Shown one piece after another: positions 9,382 through 19,180 of a DNA stretch of 64,000 nt. The number at the start of each line of letters is the position of its first letter. Position 1 is the stretch's first letter. The position numbers and the translations under genes are program-made. This stretch comes from Sphingomonas aurantiaca. GTDB taxonomy: Bacteria > Pseudomonadota > Alphaproteobacteria > Sphingomonadales > Sphingomonadaceae. The stretch spans positions 248,001 to 312,000 of the forward strand of contig NZ_QAOG01000006.1 of NCBI RefSeq assembly GCF_003050705.1. Direction: 5' to 3'. Under the pieces are notes generated by a model. The model ran no database searches. It was not told where the DNA came from and was given only the letters and a program-made list of their open reading frames with translations.

Positions 9382-9855
9382 ATGCCCGATAACCCCAAGC
9401 CAGCTAGCCCGATCGACCAGTTCGACCGCCGGATCATCGACCTGTTGCGCGACGACGGCAGGATGTCGGTGGCCGAGCTCGCGCGGCGCGTCGGCTTGTC
9501 GAAGACGCCGTGCCAGGTCCGACTGAAACGTCTGCTCGACGATGGCTATATTCGGGGTTTCCGCGCAGTGCTCGACCCAGTGATGCTCGGGCTCGACCAC
9601 ATCGCGTTCACCGAGGTGAAGCTGTCCGACACGCGCGAGGCCGCGCTCGACGCGTTCCGCCGCGCGGTGCTGGCGATCCGCGAGGTCGAGGAATGCCACA
9701 TGATCGCTAGCAGCTTCGATTATCTGCTCAAGGTGCGTACGCCCGATATCCGCCGCTACCGCGAAGTGCTGGGCGAGCGGATATCGAGCCTGCCGCACGT
9801 CGCGAGCACCTCCACCTTCGTTGCGATGGAGACGATCCGCGACGCGGCGATGTAG
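9382..9855 (+). CDS. Lrp/AsnC-family regulator, probable proline-responsive activator of putA
   Basis: The protein is 157 residues, the usual Lrp length. The N-terminal helix-turn-helix includes FDRRIIDLLRDDGRMSVAEL and RRVGLSKTPCQVRLKRL (about residues 8-45). The C-terminal RAM ligand-binding domain follows from about residue 70 (VMLGLDHIAFTEVKL, then EVEECHMIASSFDYLLKV). In alphaproteobacteria, Lrp-type PutR proteins encoded divergently from putA activate it in the presence of proline; the same arrangement here supports that role by inference. Its stop lies 12 bp from the end of the convergent channel gene. Confidence 0.92.
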   Translation: MPDNPKPASPIDQFDRRIIDLLRDDGRMSVAELARRVGLSKTPCQVRLKRLLDDGYIRGFRAVLDPVMLGLDHIAFTEVKLSDTREAALDAFRRAVLAIREVEECHMIASSFDYLLKVRTPDIRRYREVLGERISSLPHVASTSTFVAMETIRDAAM

Positions 9856-9867
9856 CAGCGGGCGGCG

Positions 9868-10668
9868 TCAGCGGCGCGTGTTGGCCTTCGCCGGTACGAC
9901 GTCGGTCTTCGCCGCGGCAAGGTAGCCGCCAACGACGAACACCAGCCCGCCAATGATGTTGCCAAGGCTGACGATCGCCAGGTTGCGGACCATGCCCGCA
10001 ACATCGATCGACGGGTTGGGCACCAGCAGGCCGAGCGTGAGAGCGGTCATGTTCGCGACCGAATGCTCGAACCCGGCCGCGACGAAGGCGAGCAGGATCC
10101 AGGCCATTGCGATGCACTTGGCCGCGTCGCCGGTCATGCGGGCGGCGGTCCAGATCGCCAAGCACACCAGCCAGTTGCACAGGATGGCACGTGCCATCAG
10201 CGCGACCGCGCTCGCCTCCACCTTATGCTGGACATAGGCGTGGAACATCGTGTCCGCATTCGCGAATACCGCCCCGCCACCGCCCGCCGCGAACACCGCC
10301 GACAGGATGAGCCCGCCGATCAGGTTGCCGATCCAGACGACGACGATCATCTTCACCGCGTCCGAGACGCCGATCGTCCGCTTCGCCAGGCCAAAGCCCA
10401 GATACATGACATAGCCGGTGAACAGCTCGGCACCCGCGAACACCGTGAGGATCAGCCCGAGCCCGAAGGTCGCGCCCATCACCAGCGGCCGCACGCCCGG
10501 CGCGAGCCCCGACCCGGTGCTGATCGCCAGGATCATGGCGATGCCAATATAGGTTCCGGCGAGGATAGCCCCGGCGAAAAAGCCCGCCGGCGACCGGCGG
10601 AGTGCGGCGGCCTTGACGGCCGCCAGGTTTGCATAGGTGTCGATCGTCGACGTGTAACCGGTGCTCAT
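9868..10668 (-). CDS. formate/nitrite transporter (FNT) family channel
   Basis: The 266-residue protein has about six membrane helices and FNT signatures: GLILTVFAGAELFTG near the first re-entrant loop, NWLVCLAIW and GFEHSVANM with the conserved central His. FNT proteins are pentameric inner-membrane channels for formate, nitrite or related small anions. Its ATG overlaps the stop of the YdeP-type oxidoreductase gene by four bases (ATGA), so the two are cotranslated. The pairing makes formate or a similar one-carbon anion the most likely cargo, but the sequence alone does not separate formate from nitrite. Confidence 0.93.
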   Translation of the reverse strand: MSTGYTSTIDTYANLAAVKAAALRRSPAGFFAGAILAGTYIGIAMILAISTGSGLAPGVRPLVMGATFGLGLILTVFAGAELFTGYVMYLGFGLAKRTIGVSDAVKMIVVVWIGNLIGGLILSAVFAAGGGGAVFANADTMFHAYVQHKVEASAVALMARAILCNWLVCLAIWTAARMTGDAAKCIAMAWILLAFVAAGFEHSVANMTALTLGLLVPNPSIDVAGMVRNLAIVSLGNIIGGLVFVVGGYLAAAKTDVVPAKANTRR

Positions 10669-13037
10669 GCGTCTTGTTTGCTCTTCTGGCCGACGATCCC
10701 GGCACGCACCACGCCGCGATCCGAACCCATGTCGGCGGCGGCGGGACGGACGGTCACCGGAATGGACTTGTACGAGGGGGTAAAGCTCTGCGGATCATGA
10801 TCCTCGAGCGCGATCAGCGGCTGCGTCTCGGGATAATAGGAGGCGCAACATCCATCGGGCAGCGCATACCGGACGATCATCAGCTTCTGCACGACGCGGT
10901 CGGGACGCGCGAACTGAAGCGCGGTCGCGATATCGACGACGTCGCCTTCCTCAAAGCCCAGACGCGCCATGTCGCGCGCGTTCATGAACAGGATGTCGCG
11001 ACGACCGAACACGCCGCGATAGCGGTCGTCGAGGCTGTAGACGGTGGTGTTATACTGGTCGTGCGCGCGCAGCGTCGTCAATCGCATGACGTTTGGATCG
11101 CCCGCGCCCTCATCCTCCGCAACGCCCTTTGTCACCAGGAAGTTGGCCCGGCCGCTGTCCGTCTTCCACTGCCGCATCGCCGCCGAGTTGGGCAGATGGA
11201 AGCCCCCAGGCTTGCGGATACGAGCATTGTAATCGGCAAAGGCGGGGAACACCGCTTCGATCTTGTCGCGGATCAGGCTGTAGTCGCCGACATACGCGTC
11301 CCAGTCGATCGCGACCGGCGAATGGCCCTTGGCCGCAAACGTCGTCTTGGCGATCTCGCCGACGATCCAGATCTCCGACTTCACATTCTCGCCCGGCGGC
11401 ATCAGGAAGCCGCGCGAGGCGTGGACCATCGACATCGAATCCTCGACGGTCACCGCTTGCTGGCCAGTTGCCTGCATGTCGAGCTCGGTCCGGCCGAGGC
11501 ACGGCAGGATATAGGTCGACTTCGCCATCAACAGCATCGTGCGGTTGAGCTTGGTCGTGATGTGGACCGCGAGGTCGAGGTTGCGGAAGCCCTCCGCGCA
11601 CGCCTGCGGATCGGACGAGGCGATGGCGAGGTTGCCACCCAGGCAGACGATCGCCTTGGCATGGCCGTCGCGCATCGCCGCGATGCTCTCGACGACGGAA
11701 TGGCCATGCTCGCGCGGCGGTTCGAACCCGAACACGTCGCGCATGTTGTCGAGCAGCATCGTCATCGGCCGCTCGGTGATCCCGACGGTACGGTCGCCCT
11801 GCACGTTGCTGTGCCCGCGTAAGGGGCAGATACCCGCCCCCGGCTTGCCCATGTTGCCGCGCAACAGGAGCAGGTTGGCGATCTGCTGGACGTTGGTCGT
11901 GCCCGTGCGATGCTGCGTGACGCCCATGCCGTAGCAGCAGATCGTCGACTTCGACTTCGAATAGGCGAGCGCCACCTCTTCAAGATCACTACGCGAAAGC
12001 CCGCTCGAGCGTTCGATATCGGCCCATTCGGTCGTCGCGAGATCGGCGATATACTCGTCGAGCCCGGCGGTATGCTCGGCGATGAAGGCATGATCGAGCG
12101 CGGGTTCGCCGCCCGAGACCTTGGCGGCCTCATCGAGCGCCACCAGCGCCTTGGCGATGCCCTTCAGCGCCGCCGCGTCGCCGCCGACCTTGACCTGGTA
12201 ATAGCTGCTGGCGATCGGGGTCGCCGACATCGTCGCCATCTCGACCACCGACTGCGGCGACTCGAAGCGCTCGAGCGAGCGTTCCTTGAGCGGGTTGAAG
12301 ACGATGATCTTGCCGCCGCGCTTCGACACTTCGCGCAGAGTCGCCATCATCCGCGGATGGTTGGTGCCGGGATTGTGACCGATCGACAGGATCAGGTCGG
12401 CGTGATCGAAATCCTCGAGGCTGACGGTGCCCTTACCGATCCCGATCGACTTCGGAAGGCCGACCGAAGTCGCCTCGTGGCACATGTTCGAGCAGTCGGG
12501 AAAGTTGTTGGTGCCATACATCCGCACGAACAGCTGGAACAGGAAGGCTGCCTCGTTCGAGCAGCGTCCGGAGGTGTAGAACTCGGCCTGGTTCGGATCG
12601 GGCACGGCGGCAAGGCCTGCCCCGATCCCGCGCATCGCCTCCGCCCAGCTCACGACCTCATAGTGATCAGTCGCGGCATTGTAGCGGAGCGGCTCGGTCA
12701 CCCGGCCCTGGTCCTCGATCCAGTGATCGCTCTGCTGCCAGATGTCCGACACGCTGTGCTTGGCAAAGAACTCGGCGCCGATCGTCTTCGCGGTCGATTC
12801 CCACGCGACCGCCTTTGCGCCGTTCTCGCAGAATTCGAACGACGAGGTATGCTTCGGGTCGGGCCAGGCGCAGCTCGGGCAATCGAAGCCGTCGGGCTGG
12901 TTCGACTTGAGCAAAGTCTGCCCGCCACGCACCACGATCTGCTGCGCCTTGAGCGAAACCGCGACCGCCTTGAGCGCGCCCCAGCCACCCGCAGGTCCGG
13001 TGTAATCGGTAATTCCGTCCGGCCGTTTATCGGGCAT
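10665..13037 (-). CDS. FdhF/YdeP-family molybdopterin oxidoreductase
   Basis: The protein is 790 residues. It begins with a cysteine set for an iron-sulfur cluster (Cys53, Cys56 and Cys70 in DCPSCAWPD and SFEFCENG). The molybdopterin domains follow (GRCSNEAAFLFQLFVRMYGT, SIGHNPGTNHPRMM, CYGMGVTQHRTGT) and then a C-terminal cofactor-binding domain (VMRLTTLRAHDQYNTTVYSL). It belongs to the YdeP group of formate dehydrogenase-like enzymes, which in E. coli is linked to acid resistance, although the substrate is not settled. No Tat signal is visible, so it is probably cytoplasmic. It is transcribed with the downstream FNT channel gene, with overlapping stop and start. Confidence 0.93.
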   Translation of the reverse strand: MPDKRPDGITDYTGPAGGWGALKAVAVSLKAQQIVVRGGQTLLKSNQPDGFDCPSCAWPDPKHTSSFEFCENGAKAVAWESTAKTIGAEFFAKHSVSDIWQQSDHWIEDQGRVTEPLRYNAATDHYEVVSWAEAMRGIGAGLAAVPDPNQAEFYTSGRCSNEAAFLFQLFVRMYGTNNFPDCSNMCHEATSVGLPKSIGIGKGTVSLEDFDHADLILSIGHNPGTNHPRMMATLREVSKRGGKIIVFNPLKERSLERFESPQSVVEMATMSATPIASSYYQVKVGGDAAALKGIAKALVALDEAAKVSGGEPALDHAFIAEHTAGLDEYIADLATTEWADIERSSGLSRSDLEEVALAYSKSKSTICCYGMGVTQHRTGTTNVQQIANLLLLRGNMGKPGAGICPLRGHSNVQGDRTVGITERPMTMLLDNMRDVFGFEPPREHGHSVVESIAAMRDGHAKAIVCLGGNLAIASSDPQACAEGFRNLDLAVHITTKLNRTMLLMAKSTYILPCLGRTELDMQATGQQAVTVEDSMSMVHASRGFLMPPGENVKSEIWIVGEIAKTTFAAKGHSPVAIDWDAYVGDYSLIRDKIEAVFPAFADYNARIRKPGGFHLPNSAAMRQWKTDSGRANFLVTKGVAEDEGAGDPNVMRLTTLRAHDQYNTTVYSLDDRYRGVFGRRDILFMNARDMARLGFEEGDVVDIATALQFARPDRVVQKLMIVRYALPDGCCASYYPETQPLIALEDHDPQSFTPSYKSIPVTVRPAAADMGSDRGVVRAGIVGQKSKQDA

Positions 13038-13171
13038 GCACGCTCTCCTCGATCGTTCGGGATCGCATACGGTCTCGCAACCTGATGACTAAAGCGGAAA
13101 TTCTTCAGTCGGTGATCAAGTTAATTCGTCAAGGCTGCTGCCCTTTCGCGTGACGCGCCGCGCGCGCCCGT

Positions 13172-14215
<1,044 letters not shown>

Positions 14216-14412
14216 CGGTCTGACAATCTGCAACAGGGGCATGCGCGATCAGCCGCGGTCGCCATCTGCCGTCGTGCTGCGGCGGTCGCACGATCCGCGT
14301 CAATCCGTCTGCGTCCGACCGGGCGATCCGAACGACGATTATCCGACCGGACAGCGGCACCCGTCGATCGAACCCCGCCAAGACGGTCGACTCATCCCAA
14401 TGCCGACCCGGT

Positions 14413-15708
14413 CTATCCCCGCATACCCGACGGCCGCGCCGTGCGTTCGAACGCCGGATCGGCGTGTCGCGATCGTTGGACCATCGCCCAGACCGCCATC
14501 CCCGCAAAACCGGCAATGTAGGGCGTCACAGGAAAGTGATAGCGATCCTGCGAGACGATCACCGCGTGAACGCCTGCGAAATACAGCCATGTGATCGCCC
14601 CAGGATGGCTCACCGCGCGCCACACCCCGAGCGACGCGACGAGCAGCACGAACCCCGCGAGTCCGAGCGCCAGCACCGCCAGCCAATAGGCTTGCGACAC
14701 CAGCTTGAGCCACACCAGCACGCGCGGTCCGAACGCGCGGACGAGCCCGGGCTCGTTCCAGGCGATACCGATCGTCTCCCGCCCGAACGTATCCTGCAGC
14801 CTCCGCAGCGAATTCCAGACGAACTGCGCCGGGTGCGCCCTGATATACGCCTTGGCGATACCGCCCATGCGTTCATCCCGCGTCGCCTCGTCGAGGCCGG
14901 CAAACTCAGCCGGCACCTCGGCATAGCCGCCGCCGGAATTCGCATGGTTGCCCATCCACAGCGTCACGCCACCGTTCGTCGACAAGAGGACGGGGCGATG
15001 GAACTCCCGGCTGTTGCGCACCGCCCAGGGCGCGATGAGCAAGGCCGCAACCACCACGCTGATCGCCGCGGCCGGAAGACGCCGCGCGCCCTGCCCCCTG
15101 ACCGCGGCGGACACCATCAGGACGCAGGTCAGCAACAGCGCAGTCGGCCGAACATAGCTCGCGACGGCCAGCATGATCCCCAACAGGATCCCGCGGCGCA
15201 GCGGCGAAAGGCTCTCCGCGTCCCATAGCGACACGATGATCAGCACGAGCGTGGTGAAGATGAGTTCGCTGGCAAGGATCGTGGTGAATTCGACCTGCAT
15301 CGGCCAAAGCGCCAGCAAGACGCCCGAGATCGCCGCCGCGTGCGCGCCGAACCAGCGCGCCGTCAGCCGCATCGACAGCAGCAGGATCGGCACGAACAGG
15401 AGGATGTTGAACCCGACGATGACGCCGTGCCCGGTCCCGAACAGACGGTACAGCAGCGCATAGATCGCCGAGGTCCCGACCGGCCAGAACGCCGACGCGC
15501 TGCCGTCGAGCCAGGTATATCCAAGCCCTCGCGACAATCGGCCGGCAAAAAGACCATAGGACAGGCTGTCGGATACCGGCACCACGGGAACGAGCAGCGC
15601 CCAGATGAGCCGCACCATGATCCCGACACCAAGCACGGCATAGGGAAACCCAGCGTGGCGCGCGGCGGCGTCCAGCACGCGGGCTATCTGCTGTCGCGCA
15701 TCTGCCAC
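14413..15708 (-). CDS. polytopic glycosyltransferase (GT39/PMT-like)
   Basis: The protein is 431 residues from a GTG at 15708, chosen because GGGGAG lies 9 bp upstream and the hydrophobic protein starts just after. Longer in-frame sequence upstream would run into the divergent gene. About ten membrane helices are visible. After the first helix comes a loop with VSDSLSYGLFAGRLSRG, where GT39/ArnT-like GT-C enzymes carry their catalytic acidic residue. A periplasmic-type C-terminal segment contains VTLWMGNHANSGGGY. Such enzymes move a sugar from a polyprenyl-phosphate carrier to an acceptor outside the inner membrane. The HAD-UbiA gene next door could supply the lipid carrier. The acceptor is unknown. 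Confidence 0.8.
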   Translation of the reverse strand: MADARQQIARVLDAAARHAGFPYAVLGVGIMVRLIWALLVPVVPVSDSLSYGLFAGRLSRGLGYTWLDGSASAFWPVGTSAIYALLYRLFGTGHGVIVGFNILLFVPILLLSMRLTARWFGAHAAAISGVLLALWPMQVEFTTILASELIFTTLVLIIVSLWDAESLSPLRRGILLGIMLAVASYVRPTALLLTCVLMVSAAVRGQGARRLPAAAISVVVAALLIAPWAVRNSREFHRPVLLSTNGGVTLWMGNHANSGGGYAEVPAEFAGLDEATRDERMGGIAKAYIRAHPAQFVWNSLRRLQDTFGRETIGIAWNEPGLVRAFGPRVLVWLKLVSQAYWLAVLALGLAGFVLLVASLGVWRAVSHPGAITWLYFAGVHAVIVSQDRYHFPVTPYIAGFAGMAVWAMVQRSRHADPAFERTARPSGMRG

Positions 15709-15873
15709 CGACGGTTGCTCCCCACACTCTGCCTTATGTCGGGATGCCTCATCCGGGCGCGCTCCGGCATCCTGTGTATGCCGTACGACGATCTCGGAGC
15801 GCGAACGCGCGTATCGACGCGCCGAAACCCCGCCCGCTACACTCGCCCAAAGTCCGCAGCGGGGGAACAGACT

Positions 15874-16266
15874 GTGCGGAGTATCGATACCGCGACGCTC
15901 GTGGGGATCGCGTTCAGCGTGGGCAGTACCTCGCTCGCGCAGGTCCTGCTCAAACTCGGCATGGAGCGGCCTGCAGTACAGGCGGCGATGCAGCACGGTA
16001 GCGCGATCCCGTTCTCGCGCGCGGTGATCCTCGAGCCCCAGCTGCTGACAGGGTTCCTGCTATACGCCGCGGCATCGATCGCATGGATGCTGGTGCTGGG
16101 CCGAATCGACCTGTCGCTGGCCTATCCCTTCGTCGCGCTCGGCTTCGTACTGGTCCTGCTGCTGTCGTGGCTCTGGCTGGGCGAGGTGCCGAACCTGCCG
16201 CAGATTGTCGGATCGTTGCTGGTCGTGTCCGGGGTCCTGCTCGTCGCAGCCGGCCGCACCGCGTGA
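15874..16266 (+). CDS. EamA/SMR-like four-helix membrane protein (putative lipid-sugar flippase subunit)
   Basis: The 130-residue protein starts at a GTG (15874) with a GGGGGAA site 6 bp upstream. It has four membrane helices and SMR/DMT-type features: VGIAFSVGSTSLAQVLLKLGM in helix 1 and DLSLAYPFVALGFVLVLLLS with SWLWLGEVPNLPQIVGSLLV near the end. Half-size proteins of this kind include ArnE/ArnF, which flip undecaprenyl-phosphate aminoarabinose. The stop overlaps the GTG of the HAD-UbiA gene (GTGA), so the two are translationally coupled. This supports a role in moving a polyprenyl-linked sugar made by the next enzyme, although a small-molecule exporter cannot be excluded. Confidence 0.8.
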   Translation: MRSIDTATLVGIAFSVGSTSLAQVLLKLGMERPAVQAAMQHGSAIPFSRAVILEPQLLTGFLLYAAASIAWMLVLGRIDLSLAYPFVALGFVLVLLLSWLWLGEVPNLPQIVGSLLVVSGVLLVAAGRTA

Positions 16267-17732
16267 CCAGCCTCGTCGCCGCGCCGCGCACCACCGAAGA
16301 CACGCGATTGCCGCTCTGTGTCGATCTCGACAACACGCTGATCCGCACCGATCTGCTGTACGAGGCCGTTATCGCCTTTCTGTGCCTCCATCCGCTCTCC
16401 GGCTGGCAGCTCGTCGCATGGGCCGTTCAAGGCCCGTGTCGGCTCAAGGGAGAACTCGCGGCGCGCCTTCCACTCGCCCCGCAAGGATTGCCGTACCGCA
16501 GCGATCTGCTTGCCTATATCGCAGAACACCGTGCCGCCGGAGGACAGGCTTTCCTCGTCACCGCCTCGCCGCGACCATGGGCAGACGCGGTAGCGCACCA
16601 CCTCGGGGTATTCGACGACACCTGCGCATCCACCACCGCGATCAACCTCAAGGGACTGGCAAAGGCAGAGCATCTCGCCGAGCGGTTCGGCCCGCAGGGA
16701 TTCGCATATGTCGGCGACAGCCGCGCCGACCGCCCGGTGTGGCAGCTCGCCGGCGAAGCGATGGGAGTCGGCGCCAACGCACGGCGCCATATCGGCCATG
16801 ATGCCCGCATCTTCGACTCCAGGCGCGAGCCGTTCGCGCTGCTGCTCGCGCTGCGACCCCACCAATGGCTCAAGAACCTGCTGGTCTTCGTCGCGTTGCT
16901 CGCCGCGCATATGATAGCGAGGCCCGACGCGCTGTTCGCGGCGGCGCTCGCGTTCGTCGCATTCAGCCTGTGCGCCTCCAGTTCCTATCTGCTCAACGAC
17001 ATCGTCGATCTTCCGGTTGACCGGCTGCACCCCCGCAAATCGAAACGTCCCTTTGCATCGGGGAGAGCGCCGCTGCTCGGCGGAGTCGTGCTGGTGCCGA
17101 CCCTGGTGATCCTGGCGGCCGCGATCTGCCTCTTGCTGCCACCCGGCTTCGCGGTGACGCTCGCGGCTTATTATGGGACGACGATAGCCTATTCCTTTTC
17201 GCTCAAGCGAAGGGCGTTGGTCGACGTGTTCACGCTTGCAGGCCTGTACACGGTGCGAGTCATCGGTGGTGCGGTCGCGCTCGGCGTAACGATCTCGATG
17301 TGGCTTCTGGCCTTCTCGATGTTCCTGTTCATCTGCCTGGCGATGCTGAAGCGCTACGCCGAGCTGGTCGATGCCGCGCGGCGTGGTCTGCAAGCTGCAG
17401 GAGGACGCGGCTATGCGGTCGGGGACGAGGCCGTGATCGCAGCGCTCGGCATCGCCAGCGGCTTTTGCAGCGTGCTCGTCTTCTCGCTCTATGCCGCGCA
17501 GCCCTATGTCGCGCGGCTCTACGCCACCCCGGCGCTGCTCTGGCTGGTCTGCCCGCTGTTGCTGTACTGGCTGGCGCGGATGTGGCTGCTGGCACGGCGG
17601 GGCCATATGCACGACGATCCGATCGTGTTCACGATCCGGGATCGGATCAGCTGCGGCGTCATCGCCTGCTGCGGCCTCGTGGTATCTCTCTCGGCCATGG
17701 TGGAGCTCGCAATCCCGATCGTCGGGATGTAG
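16263..17732 (+). CDS. HAD phosphatase - UbiA prenyltransferase fusion
   Basis: The 489-residue protein starts at a GTG overlapping the upstream stop. Residues 15-190 are a HAD hydrolase with the DxD nucleophile pair Asp21/Asp23 (CVDLDNTL), the LVTASP motif and GDSRADRPVW. Residues 195-489 are a polytopic UbiA domain with the first Asp-rich motif NDIVDLPVD (245-253) followed by the KRP segment. The closest functional parallel is decaprenyl-phosphate phosphoribosyltransferase, a UbiA enzyme that puts phosphoribose on a polyprenyl phosphate. The fused HAD domain could remove the 5-phosphate, giving polyprenyl-phosphoryl ribose in one protein. That coupling is inference; quinone or heme prenylation is less likely in this context. 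Confidence 0.88.
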   Translation: MTSLVAAPRTTEDTRLPLCVDLDNTLIRTDLLYEAVIAFLCLHPLSGWQLVAWAVQGPCRLKGELAARLPLAPQGLPYRSDLLAYIAEHRAAGGQAFLVTASPRPWADAVAHHLGVFDDTCASTTAINLKGLAKAEHLAERFGPQGFAYVGDSRADRPVWQLAGEAMGVGANARRHIGHDARIFDSRREPFALLLALRPHQWLKNLLVFVALLAAHMIARPDALFAAALAFVAFSLCASSSYLLNDIVDLPVDRLHPRKSKRPFASGRAPLLGGVVLVPTLVILAAAICLLLPPGFAVTLAAYYGTTIAYSFSLKRRALVDVFTLAGLYTVRVIGGAVALGVTISMWLLAFSMFLFICLAMLKRYAELVDAARRGLQAAGGRGYAVGDEAVIAALGIASGFCSVLVFSLYAAQPYVARLYATPALLWLVCPLLLYWLARMWLLARRGHMHDDPIVFTIRDRISCGVIACCGLVVSLSAMVELAIPIVGM

Positions 17733-17745
17733 CGAACACGCGCGG

Positions 17746-18867
17746 TCAGGCCGCCTTGCGGTCGCCGACCAGCTCGCGCAGCGTTCCCACGATCCCGTCG
17801 ACGATGTCGTCGGTCAGGTCGGGAAAGATCGGCAGGCACAGAATGCGGTCGGCGATCCGCCGCGCGTTGGGCACCGAAACGGCCGCCGCCGGCAATCCGC
17901 GATACGCCGGCATGTCGACGATCAACGGATAAAAATAGCGGCGCGCGCCAATGCCCTTGGCGGTCAAGACGCGGTGTAGTCCATCGCGGTCGAGCGGGTA
18001 CGCATCCTCGACAAGGATCGGAAAATACCCGTGGTTGGCAAGGACGTCGTCACCCGTCGGCACGATCGCGAGGCCGGGGATCCCCGCCAGACCACGGCGA
18101 TACCGGTCGTCGATCGCACCGCGCCGGTCGAGCGCGGCGGACAGGTGCCTGAGCTGCAACAGCCCGAAAGCGGCGTGAACCTCGCTCATCTTGCCGTTGA
18201 TGCCGATCATGCCCGTGCGCTCCTGGTCGATAAAGCCGAAGTTGCGCAGCGACGTGACCCGATCCTTGAGCGCCTTGTCGCGGCACACGATCGCGCCGCC
18301 CTCGCACGTGCTGAAGACCTTGGTCGCATGGAAGCTCAGCGTCGACATCGTTCCCTCGCGCAGGACGCTCACGCCCGACTTTCGCACGGCGAACGCGTGG
18401 GCGGCATCGTAGAGGATCGGGATCCCATGCCGCTCGGCGATCGCCGCCAGCCGCACCGTGTCGCACGGGCGGCCGAAGCAATGCACCGGCAGGATCGCGA
18501 CGGTGTGCGGCGTGATCGCGGCCTCGACCGCATCGGGATCGAGGTTGCAGGTGATCGGATCGACATCGGCGAACACCGGCTTCAGACCGCCCGCCAGAAT
18601 CGCGTTGCTCGTGGCAACGAACGAGAAGGGCGTCGTGATGACCTCCCCGGCAATCTCCAGCGCCTGCAACGCGATCGTCAACGCGATCATGCCGTTGGCG
18701 ACGAGCGCGATATGCTCGACGCCGAGATACTGCGCCAGCTCGGCCTCCAGCTGCTCATGGACCGGCCCGGCATTGGAGAGCCACTTGTTTCGCCAGATCG
18801 TCTCCAGATAGGGGATGAACTCACCCAGCGGTGGCATGCAGGGCTGCGTCACATAGACCGGCGTCAT
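17746..18867 (-). CDS. DegT/DnrJ/EryC1/StrS-family sugar aminotransferase
   Basis: The protein is 373 residues from the ATG at 18867 (MTPVYVTQPCMPP). It is a PLP fold-type I enzyme with Asp154 in ILYDAAHAF contacting the pyridine nitrogen and Lys183 in SFHATKVFSTCEGG forming the Schiff base. NKWLSNAGPV near the N-terminus is a family signature. These enzymes transaminate keto-sugar nucleotides to amino sugars, or act as related sugar dehydrases or regulators. Next to EPS genes, an amino-deoxy sugar for surface glycans is likely; the particular sugar cannot be read. It ends 13 bp from the convergent HAD-UbiA gene. Confidence 0.92.
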   Translation of the reverse strand: MTPVYVTQPCMPPLGEFIPYLETIWRNKWLSNAGPVHEQLEAELAQYLGVEHIALVANGMIALTIALQALEIAGEVITTPFSFVATSNAILAGGLKPVFADVDPITCNLDPDAVEAAITPHTVAILPVHCFGRPCDTVRLAAIAERHGIPILYDAAHAFAVRKSGVSVLREGTMSTLSFHATKVFSTCEGGAIVCRDKALKDRVTSLRNFGFIDQERTGMIGINGKMSEVHAAFGLLQLRHLSAALDRRGAIDDRYRRGLAGIPGLAIVPTGDDVLANHGYFPILVEDAYPLDRDGLHRVLTAKGIGARRYFYPLIVDMPAYRGLPAAAVSVPNARRIADRILCLPIFPDLTDDIVDGIVGTLRELVGDRKAA

Positions 18868-19180
18868 GCGAGCACCAGGGCGGCATCGCGGCAGGTGCAA
18901 GACGTCGACCGCGGCAGGCAAACACTGCGCCAAGCGCTACCGGCAAAGCTCTTCCCGCCCATGCTGATCTTCCCCGTTATGACTGTCCAGGTCGAACGCT
19001 ATGGTCCCGGCCGACGGCTGTAACTCCCGCCCCCGCCCTCCGTATTACTGCCCATGACCCTTCCCGTACCGCGCGATCCGGCGAAGAAACCACTAGTTAG
19101 ATCGACCCGGGTCGATCACCTCTGACCGGCCAGTGCAAACCCCGGTAGATCGTTCCGACATCTAGGGGGACGACACGGCG
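18868..19180. promoter_or_regulatory. divergent intergenic region between aminotransferase and DUF418 genes
   Basis: This 313-bp gap must hold two divergent promoters. An 18-bp perfect palindrome lies at 19100-19117 and is listed separately. A TAGGGGGA ribosome site precedes the DUF418 start by about 10 bp. I see no ORF with coding character and no clear -35/-10 pair. Confidence 0.5.
19100..19117. promoter_or_regulatory. 18-bp perfect palindrome, candidate operator
   Basis: GATCGACCC followed directly by GGGTCGATC is a perfect palindrome of 18 bp, 64 bp before the DUF418 start codon. Its length and symmetry fit a site for a dimeric regulator. A related sequence (CCCGGTCGATC) occurs near 21650 in the gap before the PhyH-like gene, which may be chance. 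No regulator gene is adjacent. Confidence 0.45.
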
